Shown: piece after piece, positions 1 through 5,202 of the stretch
Position numbering within the stretch: the first letter of the stretch is position 1
Layout of the letters: each line of letters opens with the position of its first letter
Translations under genes and position numbers: made by a program
The notes under the pieces: generated by a model
What the model was told of the DNA's origin: nothing
The model's input: only the letters and a program-made list of their open reading frames with translations
Databases searched by the model: none
DNA from: an uncultured Oscillospiraceae bacterium
GTDB taxonomy: Bacteria; Bacillota; Clostridia; Oscillospirales; Ruminococcaceae
Assembly (NCBI GenBank): GCA_958427155.1
Contig: CAUABB010000094.1
Coordinates: forward strand, 1-6,100
Direction: 5' to 3'
DNA length: 6,100 nucleotides

Positions 1-1481
1 ATCCGAAGACTTCCGAGACCGAAGGAGAGGTATATGCTTGTAATTTGATTTACAGCGGAAACTTTTTTGCAGGTGCGGAGAAAGACGCTTATGGATTTGT
101 AAGATTTCAAATGGGAATTAATCCGTTCGATTTCTCTTGGAAGTTGTCTCCGGGGGAGTCTTTTGAGTCGCCGGAAGCGGTATTGACCTACAGCTCAAAA
201 GGAATGGGACAGATGTCCCGAAATTTTCATCAGCTTTATAGAAACCATCTGGGTACAGCAGCATATAAAAATGCCCCTCGTCCAGTTGTCATCAATAACT
301 GGGAGGGAACCTATTTTGACTTTGATGAGGAAAAAATTCTTTCTATGATCAAGGCGTGCGACGGGCTCGGAATTGACGTTTTTGTCTTAGACGATGGCTG
401 GTTTGGAAAACGGGATGACGACACTTCATCGTTGGGGGACTGGTATGTGAATCTCCAAAAACTTCCGCATGGCTTACAGCCGCTTATTGAGCAGTGCGAG
501 GCTCAAGGCATGAAATTTGGGCTTTGGTTTGAGCCGGAAATGGTATCACCGAAAAGCGCGCTTTATCATGAGCATCCCGATTGGGCGATTCACTATAATG
601 GAAGGCCTTTTTGTTTGGGGAGGAATCAACTGGTTTTGGATCTTTCACGTGAAGATGTCTGTCAGTATCTATACCAGACAGTCAGCAAAGTACTGAGAGA
701 AAACCGGATTTCCTATGTAAAATGGGATATGAACCGTCATATCACAGACAACTATTCTTCAGCATTATCTCCGGACCGTCAACCGGAACTTTCTCATCGC
801 TATATCATAAATCTGTATCGGCTGATGAAACAATTTACAGAAGAATTTCCAGAGGTGATTTTTGAAGGTTGCTCCAGTGGCGGTGGACGCTTTGATCCTG
901 GGATTTTATATTATCAGCCTCAAATCTGGACCAGTGATAATTCTGATGCGATCTCTCGGCTGCGGATTCAGTATGGCACATCCTTTGTCTATCCACCTGA
1001 AAGCATGACAGCTCATGTGTCGGTTTGTCCAAATCATCAGATGGAGCGAAATACGCCTTTTAAAACGAGAGGACTGGTTGCGATGAGTGCTTCTTTTGGA
1101 TATGAACTGAATCCTCTTGAGTTTACTGAGAAAGAACGAAAAATGGTAAAAGAGCAGGTGCGACAGTATAAAGAAACGGTTGCCCCCTTGGTAGTAAAAG
1201 GTGCATTCTACCGCTTGGTGAATCCGTTTGAAAAGGATGATGGAAGCTGGATGTTTGTTTCCCCTGATCAAACTAAAGCCTTTGTCGTTTATGTGCGTCA
1301 GATTGCCCAGCCTGTTATCCGCGGAATCAGGCTAAAGCTTCAGGGCCTTGACCCAAATGCCGTCTATCATATTGAGGAGCTGAACGCGGACTTTGGGGGA
1401 GATATTTTAATGAATGTAGGGCTGACGGTTCCCGTGTTAGGTGATTTTGAATCTATTGGTTATACGTTGGAAAAATGTTGA
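1..1481 (+). CDS. Alpha-galactosidase, glycoside hydrolase family 36 (5' end outside window)
   Basis: Hydrolyses terminal alpha-1,6-galactosides such as melibiose, raffinose and stachyose by a retaining mechanism. The first complete codon is at 3 and the frame is open to the left edge, so the TTG at 45 is not the true start. About 490 residues are visible, against roughly 730 usual for the family; the N-terminal beta-sandwich is mostly missing. Seen in order: INPFDFSW (117-140), NNWEGTYFDF (294-323), FVLDDGWFG (381-407), LWFEPEMVSPKSA (522-560), GRNQLVLDLS (618-647), then VKWDMNR with its Asp codon at 726-728, the family's nucleophile. CSSGGGRFD is followed by WTSDNSDA, where the SDN Asp (936-938) is the family's acid/base. 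The C-terminal beta domain is complete to the TGA. There is no signal peptide information. The enzyme is probably cytoplasmic, fed by a sugar transporter encoded outside the window. No clear terminator follows. Confidence 0.95.
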   Translation, partial: PKTSETEGEVYACNLIYSGNFFAGAEKDAYGFVRFQMGINPFDFSWKLSPGESFESPEAVLTYSSKGMGQMSRNFHQLYRNHLGTAAYKNAPRPVVINNWEGTYFDFDEEKILSMIKACDGLGIDVFVLDDGWFGKRDDDTSSLGDWYVNLQKLPHGLQPLIEQCEAQGMKFGLWFEPEMVSPKSALYHEHPDWAIHYNGRPFCLGRNQLVLDLSREDVCQYLYQTVSKVLRENRISYVKWDMNRHITDNYSSALSPDRQPELSHRYIINLYRLMKQFTEEFPEVIFEGCSSGGGRFDPGILYYQPQIWTSDNSDAISRLRIQYGTSFVYPPESMTAHVSVCPNHQMERNTPFKTRGLVAMSASFGYELNPLEFTEKERKMVKEQVRQYKETVAPLVVKGAFYRLVNPFEKDDGSWMFVSPDQTKAFVVYVRQIAQPVIRGIRLKLQGLDPNAVYHIEELNADFGGDILMNVGLTVPVLGDFESIGYTLEKC

Positions 1482-1581
1482 CAAAATCCTTAAACGTTGA
1501 TTCAATTAAATTTGGCTGGAGGGAAAATTGTACGAAATCTCTTAATGATTATCCCTTGGGGAATTTGCCGCTTTTATATTT

Positions 1582-1830
1582 TTAATATACACTGTCTTGA
1601 TAAACAGAGTATTCATTTTCCAGCCAACGGATTGCTTCGTTTAGCCCATCTGCTGAAAAATCGAAGTTGTTTTGTGCGACTATTTCGCTTTTTTCATAAC
1701 AAAACAGTCCATACCAGACAGAAACTGCAAGAAGATCATTTTCTCCCGCAATACGAAAATTGAACTGTCCTTTACTTCCGGTAAAAACATTCCCGCTTTT
1801 AAAGTAGTTGAATTTAGCAATATCAAACAC
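1582..1830 (-). CDS. Small uncharacterised protein (82 aa)
   Basis: Not assigned to a named family. The protein starts (V/M)FDIAKFNYFKSGNVFTGS and contains FNFRIAG, VSVWYG and FCYEKSEI stretches typical of a small alternating beta structure. It ends in a helix with GLNEAIRWLENEY. No membrane segment or signal peptide is seen, so it is probably cytoplasmic. The frame stays open upstream to a TTG at 1875. I chose the GTG at 1830 because AAAGGGG lies 8 bases ahead of it, while the TTG has no ribosome binding site and would sit almost on the predicted transcription start. The gene is convergent with the alpha-galactosidase and monocistronic. Sensible residue composition, a well-placed ribosome binding site and a matching promoter argue that it is real. 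Confidence 0.65.
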   Translation of the reverse strand: MFDIAKFNYFKSGNVFTGSKGQFNFRIAGENDLLAVSVWYGLFCYEKSEIVAQNNFDFSADGLNEAIRWLENEYSVYQDSVY

Positions 1831-1838
1831 TCGGATTT

Positions 1839-1845
1839 CCCCTTT
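1839..1845 (-). promoter_or_regulatory. Ribosome binding site that decides the GTG start
   Basis: AAAGGGG on the minus strand, 8 bases before the GTG at 1830-1828. It lies inside the longer open frame that begins at the TTG at 1875, so it favours the shorter 82-residue protein. Confidence 0.5.
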
Positions 1846-1891
1846 GAGCTCACCGTTTTTATTTGTTTTTATCAAGAACGTTATTTTTTAT

Positions 1892-1920
1892 ATCATACCA
1901 CGTTTCAGAAAATTTGAAAA
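1892..1920 (-). promoter_or_regulatory. Predicted sigma-A promoter with extended -10
   Basis: On the minus strand the -10 is TATGAT (1897-1892) preceded by TGG, giving an extended TGnTATGAT element. A weak -35 TTTTCA (1920-1915) stands 17 bases upstream. Transcription would start near 1885, leaving a leader of about 55 bases before the GTG start of the 82-aa gene. Confidence 0.45.
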
Positions 1921-2295
1921 CTGAAAAAGCGTTTATAATTTATGATGAGTGCAGGGCCTGTTCCTTTCCGGTACCGCGGATTTTTACGGGTAAAATCCTT
2001 AATTTTCAGTTAGTTCGAAACGGAGTTAGAAGGACTTAGCGTTTTATATCAATTGCTATAACATGCAGTTTTTAGGGAAAAGAAAATATTGGCGGAGAGT
2101 TATCGAAAATTGGAAAAAAGTCTTTAAAGATTGTAAATGTGTACGGCACGTTTATGATAAAAGGCATAGATTACCACTTTAACTGTCACACGTAATAGGT
2201 TCAGAACTGTTTTGTAAGCATACTTTGGAGGCGCACTTTAGATGTAATAGAAAGAGGAAAAATATTAAGTTAAACTGGAACATTTGTATATTTAT
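1921..2295. other. Gene-poor interval between chromosomal genes and phage block
   Basis: No convincing protein gene. A plus-strand TATAAT lies at 1934-1939 but lacks a well-spaced -35. A small hairpin at 1978-1998 pairs GGATTTT with AAAATCC around a 7-base loop. A 39-codon ATG frame (2063-2182) encodes a very basic peptide (KRKYWRRVIENWKK near its N-terminus) but has no ribosome binding site. A TTGGAGG at 2226-2231 precedes only an ATG-TAA. The interval ends at a strong terminator (2296-2330), so a short untranslated transcript is possible. Decayed phage or chromosomal sequence is equally likely. Confidence 0.4.
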
Positions 2296-2330
2296 AAAAC
2301 TCCTTCTGCTTAAATAGCAGAAGGAGTTTT
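2296..2330. terminator. Strong intrinsic terminator, possibly bidirectional
   Basis: A perfect 14-bp stem, AAAACTCCTTCTGC paired with GCAGAAGGAGTTTT, closes a 7-base loop (TTAAATA). The T run of the right arm serves the plus strand, and the A run of the left arm would serve the minus strand. No gene in the window clearly ends here; it separates the gene-poor interval from the phage block. Confidence 0.85.
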
Positions 2331-2373
2331 GTGTTTATATAAGATAATTTGAAACTGGACGCTAAACAGGAAA

Positions 2374-2382
2374 TGTTATATT
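2374..2382 (+). promoter_or_regulatory. Candidate extended -10 promoter for the phage block
   Basis: TGTTATATT matches the TGnTATAAT extended -10 pattern with one mismatch. It lies just after the strong terminator and about 200 bases before the scaffold-like gene. A TTGAAA at 2349-2354 is too far upstream (22 bases) to be a normal -35, so the call rests on the -10 alone. Confidence 0.25.
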
Positions 2383-2445
2383 AGTTTTTGGTTTTAAAAT
2401 ATTCTGAGAGAGGAAAGGGATGTTTTTATAAAAGTTTGCGTCCCA

Positions 2446-2571
2446 GAGCCATTATCCTGCGCTAAAATAAAATCAGAAATAAGACAGATTCGGTCAACAG
2501 ATCAGAGGTCTTGCCCAGGACATGCGGAATGGCGTAAAAAGCTGCATGGAAAAATCGTCTACAGACGTTAA
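2446..2571 (+). pseudogene. C-terminal remnant of a phage minor head (Mu gpF/SPP1 gp7-like) protein
   Basis: One frame ending in TAA at 2569-2571 encodes TDQRSCPGHAEWRKKLHGKI near its end. This fits the D-x-R-(S/T)-x-P-x-H ... (L)-x-G-K-(I/V) signature near the C-terminus of phage head-morphogenesis proteins, which assist portal and capsid assembly. The stop directly abuts the scaffold-like gene, which is where this gene normally sits (portal, minor head, scaffold, capsid). Only about 40 residues remain, the frame has no start codon, and it is closed by a stop at 2395, so the gene is broken. Another frame here reads GQQIRGLAQDMRNGVK and also looks plausible, which limits certainty. Confidence 0.4.
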
Positions 2572-2583
2572 ATGGAGTTACAT

Positions 2584-2859
2584 ATGGCAGAAAAAATCTT
2601 TACGCAAGACGAACTTAATCGTATCATTTCTTCGCGTTTGAACCGCGAACGTGGGAGATTGGCCAAAGAGTTCGAAAAAAGGATGAAGCGCTGTATGGCA
2701 TCGGTACACCTTACTCTTTATGAGGAAATGTGTTCGATGAAACGGGAGCTGGACGCTGAAGCAAGAGACATGCTGTTGTCTGATTTACCCAAAGAGTGGG
2801 AAGAATCCCTCCAAGTTTCAATCGGGCACGGCGATACAGGGGGAGGTGAGAGGGAATGA
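2584..2859 (+). CDS. Short phage scaffold-like protein (91 aa)
   Basis: The N-terminal 35 residues, MAEKIFTQDELNRIISSRLN then RERGRLAKEFEKR, have the form of siphophage capsid scaffolds (DUF4355/gp46-like), which start with an FTQ-x-x-(L/V)N-x-I segment followed by a charged coiled coil. Known scaffolds are about twice as long. Here residues 36-91 (with SVHLTLYEEMCSMKRELDAE and an acidic, Gly-rich end) lack the usual long Glu/Lys helix and C-terminal capsid-binding region, so the gene may be internally deleted or a specialised short form. I chose the ATG at 2584 over that at 2572 because TGGAG at 2573-2577 is 6 bases ahead. The stop overlaps the next start (ATGA), indicating translational coupling. 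No capsid gene follows. Confidence 0.55.
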   Translation: MAEKIFTQDELNRIISSRLNRERGRLAKEFEKRMKRCMASVHLTLYEEMCSMKRELDAEARDMLLSDLPKEWEESLQVSIGHGDTGGGERE

Positions 2860-3074
2860 CAGAAAATATTCAGGTCACCTGTTTGATAGACAGATATTGG
2901 GATCCTGTAGAAAGAGTATTTAAGGGAACAGAAAAAAGTGGAATCTTGATTGACATTCTGACTCAGAGTGCGGAGGAGGATTCCGGAAAGCTAATCTCCG
3001 TAGGTATTGTTGTGTTAGATGATAACACATTTCAGGCTGTACCGGTAGAATTTATAAAAAAAGTTGCGGTTTAA
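2856..3074 (+). CDS. Unrecognised small phage-block protein (72 aa)
   Basis: Not recognised. The protein is acidic and probably beta-rich, with short hydrophobic stretches (VTCLIDRYW, GILIDILT, ISVGIVVLD, FQAVPVEFI). It has no membrane segment and no signal peptide. A strong ribosome binding site, GGGGAGGTGA (2839-2848), lies inside the upstream gene, and the ATG overlaps that gene's TGA, so the two are cotranslated. It sits directly before the tail tube gene, where phages usually encode head-tail connector or tail-terminator proteins. At 72 residues it is shorter than those (typically 100-140), so a connector role is only positional inference. Confidence 0.6.
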   Translation: MTENIQVTCLIDRYWDPVERVFKGTEKSGILIDILTQSAEEDSGKLISVGIVVLDDNTFQAVPVEFIKKVAV

Positions 3075-3098
3075 AAATAAGTTAAAGGAGTTATAACG

Positions 3099-3518
3099 AT
3101 GAACAGACTTTCTGCAAATAACACAAAAATGTATTATAAAAACGGTGTCGAGGCTGAATTTTCGGAGCTGGAATATTTAATGGAGGTTCCAGAATTCGGT
3201 GGCTCCCCCGAAAAAATTGATGTAACAGTTCTCTCTGATAAAGTGAAAAAATTTGTGCCAGGTATTGTGGACCTTGGCGATCTGGTCTTTAAATTTCTTT
3301 ACGATAATTCTGGTGATACTTCGAATTACCGTATTTTGAAGGGCCTTGAGGAAAATGGAACAACAACAACCTTTAAAATTGAGTACCCTGATGGTACCGC
3401 ACATCAGTTCGACGCGGTTCCGGCTGTTAAAATGGATGCCGGCACTGTGAACGGAGCTCTTACCTTTAGTGCTACTATGATTCTTCAGAGTGATATCACT
3501 GTTACCAATCCCGTATAA
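3099..3518 (+). CDS. Phage major tail tube protein (139 aa)
   Basis: Building block of the hexameric rings that stack into the tail tube of long-tailed phages. Residues 1-35 form the N-terminal arm and first strands (MNRLSANNTKMYYKNG). Then come PEFGGSPEKIDVTVLSDKVK (about 31-50) and PGIVDLGDLVFKFLYDN (about 54-70), the most characteristic part of Gram-positive siphophage tail tube proteins. The C-terminal half is beta-rich and ends LTFSATMILQSDITVTNPV, the usual closing strand. Length is normal for the family and the frame is uninterrupted. The start is fixed by AAAGGAG 8 bases ahead of the ATG. It follows the 72-aa gene by 24 bases and is followed by a terminator hairpin before the chaperone genes. 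The gene looks functional although its capsid partners are absent from the window. Confidence 0.85.
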   Translation: MNRLSANNTKMYYKNGVEAEFSELEYLMEVPEFGGSPEKIDVTVLSDKVKKFVPGIVDLGDLVFKFLYDNSGDTSNYRILKGLEENGTTTTFKIEYPDGTAHQFDAVPAVKMDAGTVNGALTFSATMILQSDITVTNPV

Positions 3519-3568
3519 TCAACAGAAAATTTCCCTGATGTCCACATAAATATTTTTGGCACATAAAG

Positions 3569-3601
3569 AGCGGGGGCCGGTATGTGCCGGCTCCCGCTTT
3601 T
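3569..3601 (+). terminator. Intrinsic terminator between tail tube and chaperone genes
   Basis: A GC-rich 12-bp stem, AGCGGGGGCCGG with CCGGCTCCCGCT (one G-U pair), surrounds the loop TATGTG and is followed by TTTTATTAAATTTT. It lies about 50 bases after the tail tube stop and 12 bases before the chaperone ribosome binding site. It should cap the abundant tail tube message and let only read-through reach the chaperones, which are needed in small amounts. The ATG at 3582 lies in this hairpin and is not a start. Confidence 0.8.
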
Positions 3602-3626
3602 ATTAAATTTTGAAAGGATAATGAAA

Positions 3627-3944
3627 ATGAATCAGTTTTATACATTAACTGTTGGAGATAAATGTTATCAAATGCGCCTGACGGCCAAGGCAATTATGGA
3701 TATTGAAAAAAAGCTCGGCAAATCTCTTTTTAAAGCGCTGGAACAAATTCAGGACAATATGATCGAGACGATTACTACGATCATCTGGGGAGCGATGCAG
3801 CCAATGAACGCTGGATTTACAATGGAAAAAGCTACAGCGTTATTTGATGATTATATTGATGAGGGGCATTCCGTTGAGGAATTGATGAAAGAGGTTAATG
3901 GGCTATTTGAAGTGTCAGGTTTTTTCAGAAAGGGTCAGGAGTAA
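3627..3944 (+). CDS. Tail assembly chaperone, short (gpG-like) form (105 aa)
   Basis: Acts with its frameshifted long form to load tail tube subunits on the tape measure during tail assembly; not part of the virion in characterised phages. The sequence MNQFYTLTVGDKCYQMRLTA, then IMDIEKKLGKSLFKAL and an acidic helical C-terminal half (ATALFDDYIDEGHSVEEL), is typical of Gram-positive siphophage chaperones encoded right after the tail tube gene. I chose the ATG at 3627 because AAAGGA (3613-3618) is 8 bases ahead; the ATG at 3621 would be only 2 bases from it. The zero-frame TAA (3942-3944) lies in the loop of the frameshift stem-loop. The next expected gene after the chaperones, the tape measure, is absent from the window. 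Confidence 0.8.
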   Translation: MNQFYTLTVGDKCYQMRLTAKAIMDIEKKLGKSLFKALEQIQDNMIETITTIIWGAMQPMNAGFTMEKATALFDDYIDEGHSVEELMKEVNGLFEVSGFFRKGQE

Positions 3945-4300
3945 ATCCACCTGACCCTAAAAGTGATTATCTTATAAATCTTACCAGATCGGCTTTATGG
4001 GCAAACATTCCTTATCAGATGGCGTGGCATTTAACACCGGGGGAAGTTGCGCTGGCCGTTGATACTGAAACGGAAAAACAGAAGGATTTTTACAGAGTGA
4101 TGGCGTGGCTTATTTACAGTGGCGCGTCTCTTACTGCTGTTGGAATTAATAATCCCAAACAGTTTCCAACGCTGGAAGAGGCTTTTCCCTCGATTTTTGA
4201 AAAGCAGGAACAGCAAAACTGGTGGATAACCAAACAGAGAATTGAGGCCTTTTCAAAAGCGAAAAAAGCGAAAGAGGCAAAAGAGGCAGAAAAAAGATAG
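3627..4300 (+). CDS. Tail assembly chaperone, long (gpG-T-like) form made by -1 frameshifting (224 aa)
   Basis: Read as join(3627..3926, 3926..4300): 100 zero-frame residues, then 124 from the -1 frame, giving a 224-aa fusion. The -1 frame is open only from 3911 (stop TGA at 3908-3910). It reads QKGSGVNPPDPKSDYLINLT across the junction, then ALWANIPYQMAWHLTPGEVA and a Trp/Tyr-rich helix (DFYRVMAWLIYSG). It ends in a Lys/Glu/Ala helix. The ATG at 4019 has no ribosome binding site, and clearly coding sequence lies upstream of it in the same frame, so it is unlikely to be an independent start. In lambda and many Gram-positive siphophages the T domain binds the tail tube protein and the G domain binds the tape measure. 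The frameshift direction and signal match that model. Confidence 0.78.
3920..3958 (+). promoter_or_regulatory. Programmed -1 ribosomal frameshift signal
   Basis: The slippery heptamer T TTT TTC (3920-3926) is in the correct phase (GGT TTT TTC). After a 4-base spacer comes a perfect 9-bp stem, AGGGTCAGG (3931-3939) with CCTGACCCT (3950-3958), around a 10-base loop that contains the zero-frame TAA stop. Shifting by -1 enters the frame that stays open to 4300. The spacer is slightly shorter than the usual 5-9 bases; opening the outer A-T pair would make it 5. Confidence 0.85.
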
Positions 4301-4350
4301 TCTGATAACCGGGTAGGATAAAAATATCAATTAACATTGATAAAAAATAC

Positions 4351-4388
4351 TGAAAAGAAAGCCAGCCAAACAAACTTGCTTGGCTGGC
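4351..4388 (-). terminator. Terminator T1 of the SHOCT gene (array end)
   Basis: Arms 4361-4373 and 4376-4388 (GCCAGCCAAACAA with TTGCTTGGCTGGC) form about 12 bp. On the minus strand the RNA continues UUUCUUUUCA. The one imperfect position is a G-U pair in minus-strand RNA but an A-C clash in plus-strand RNA, so it works for the minus strand. It lies 20 bases past the SHOCT gene stop. A second, AT-only hairpin (4325-4342) followed by TTTTT on the minus strand may act as a back-up. Confidence 0.8.
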
Positions 4389-4408
4389 GGGGGCAAGCTT
4401 TCAAAATT

Positions 4409-4984
4409 TTAAATTCGCTTTAAAAGTTCTTCTTTCTTCTTCTGAAACTCTTCATCTGTCAAGGCGCCAGACTGATGAAGTTTTGATAGCTGTTCAATTT
4501 TGAAAAAAATGTCTTCTCGGCTTTCTGGAGTACGCTCAGTTTCAGCCGACTGCGCAGGGCGAGCAAACTTTTCAAAAATTCCATGGTTTTTTAATAGCAT
4601 ATACAGTTCTTGACGACGAGCTTGACTACCAGCATCATTCCCTAATAAACTTGCCATTTCAAAGCATAGTACTTGTTCATTAAAGCCATCAATAATGGTA
4701 ATTTGTATAACAGTATCAAATTTATTAATTAAAAATATATTATGATAGTCGGAAGCAGAACCCTTTGGAAATTCTATACTCTTGATATGATCGTAATCAA
4801 GATAAAGAGGTTTAAACGCACTCCGTTTTGCTGCGATATAAAAGTATAGTCCTTTTGGTAAAACATACAGGCGTATTCCGCGTACAAAGCAATTTATACC
4901 TGGCAATCCATAACAGTAATTAACCTTATAGCTTGCCCATGCTGTGTTAAGGTCAATTTTGTTTAATACGCTATTGTTGTTCAT
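4409..4984 (-). CDS. SHOCT-domain protein with PH-like N-terminal region (191 aa)
   Basis: The last 36 residues (156-191) are a clear SHOCT domain: an amphipathic helix KIEQLSKLHQSGALTDEEFQ followed by KKKEELLKRI. SHOCT is a short C-terminal helical-hairpin module thought to mediate oligomerisation or targeting. Residues about 1-130 are beta-rich with GLYFYIAAKRSAFKPLYLDY and IKSIEFPKGSAS, suggesting a bacterial PH/GRAM-like fold, which is an inference. Residues 138-155 are a charged linker. There is no signal peptide and no strong membrane helix, so it is probably cytoplasmic or peripheral to the membrane. The ATG at 4984 has GGTGA about 7 bases ahead. It has its own promoter (5102-5075) and terminator (4388-4351), so it is monocistronic. 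Its function is unknown. Confidence 0.85.
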   Translation of the reverse strand: MNNNSVLNKIDLNTAWASYKVNYCYGLPGINCFVRGIRLYVLPKGLYFYIAAKRSAFKPLYLDYDHIKSIEFPKGSASDYHNIFLINKFDTVIQITIIDGFNEQVLCFEMASLLGNDAGSQARRQELYMLLKNHGIFEKFARPAQSAETERTPESREDIFFKIEQLSKLHQSGALTDEEFQKKKEELLKRI

Positions 4985-5074
4985 GAAAAATCACCATCAA
5001 GCTTTCAAAACTATTTCAAGGAGGACTTTCTATGCTCTTAGAAAGCAAAGACATGGGCAACATTACTTACCTTC

Positions 5075-5102
5075 ATTATATCATGCCAAAGAGTTCATGC
5101 AA
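5075..5102 (-). promoter_or_regulatory. Sigma-A promoter of the SHOCT gene
   Basis: On the minus strand, -35 TTGCAT (5102-5097), 16-base spacer, then -10 TATAAT (5080-5075) preceded by TGA, a perfect extended -10. It is strong by consensus. The leader to the ATG at 4984 is about 85 bases. About 44 further bases upstream of the -35 are also identical in the other copy, suggesting an upstream element or operator. Confidence 0.8.
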
Positions 5103-5170
5103 CATGTTTTACCCTATTTTGCTGTATTTTGTCACATTTTAGGGGGGAGACGTGTACAGCCAGGGAAAAT

Positions 5171-5202
5171 AAAAAGCCAGCCAAACAGTTTGTTTGGCTG
5201 GC
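5171..5202 (-). terminator. Terminator T2 of the DUF4352 gene
   Basis: Perfect 12-bp stem GCCAGCCAAACA (5176-5187) with TGTTTGGCTGGC (5191-5202), 3-base loop, followed on the minus strand by UUUUUAUUUU. It lies about 60 bases beyond the DUF4352 gene stop. Same palindrome family as T1 and T3. Confidence 0.9.

Noticed and set aside
45..47. TTG at 45 as start of the alpha-galactosidase
   Set aside because: The frame is open to the left edge and family-like sequence (SETEGEVYACN) lies before it; the gene is simply cut by the window.
835..1271. Minus-strand frames inside the alpha-galactosidase gene
   Set aside because: They lie entirely antisense to a strongly conserved enzyme gene and show no protein-like motifs.
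2063..2182. 39-aa very basic peptide as a bacteriocin-like gene
   Set aside because: No ribosome binding site or promoter is seen, no partner genes are nearby, and other frames in the same stretch look equally plausible.
3582..3626. Longer N-terminus for the short chaperone from the ATG at 3582
   Set aside because: That ATG lies in the terminator hairpin with no ribosome binding site; AAAGGA at 3613-3618 is correctly spaced for the ATG at 3627.
4019..4300. Independent 93-aa gene starting at the ATG at 4019
   Set aside because: There is no ribosome binding site, and clearly coding sequence continues upstream in the same frame to 3911, matching the -1 frameshift product.
4325..4342. AT-only hairpin TATCAAT/ATTGATA as the main terminator of the SHOCT gene
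   Set aside because: It is weak and lies beyond the much stronger T1; at most it is a back-up.
4361..4388. Palindrome repeats as integron attC sites, making the array an integron
   Set aside because: The arms contain GCCAAAC and GTTTGGC, which miss the RYYYAAC/GTTRRRY core pattern, and no integrase gene is present. The T runs on the minus strand and the placement just after stop codons fit terminators better.
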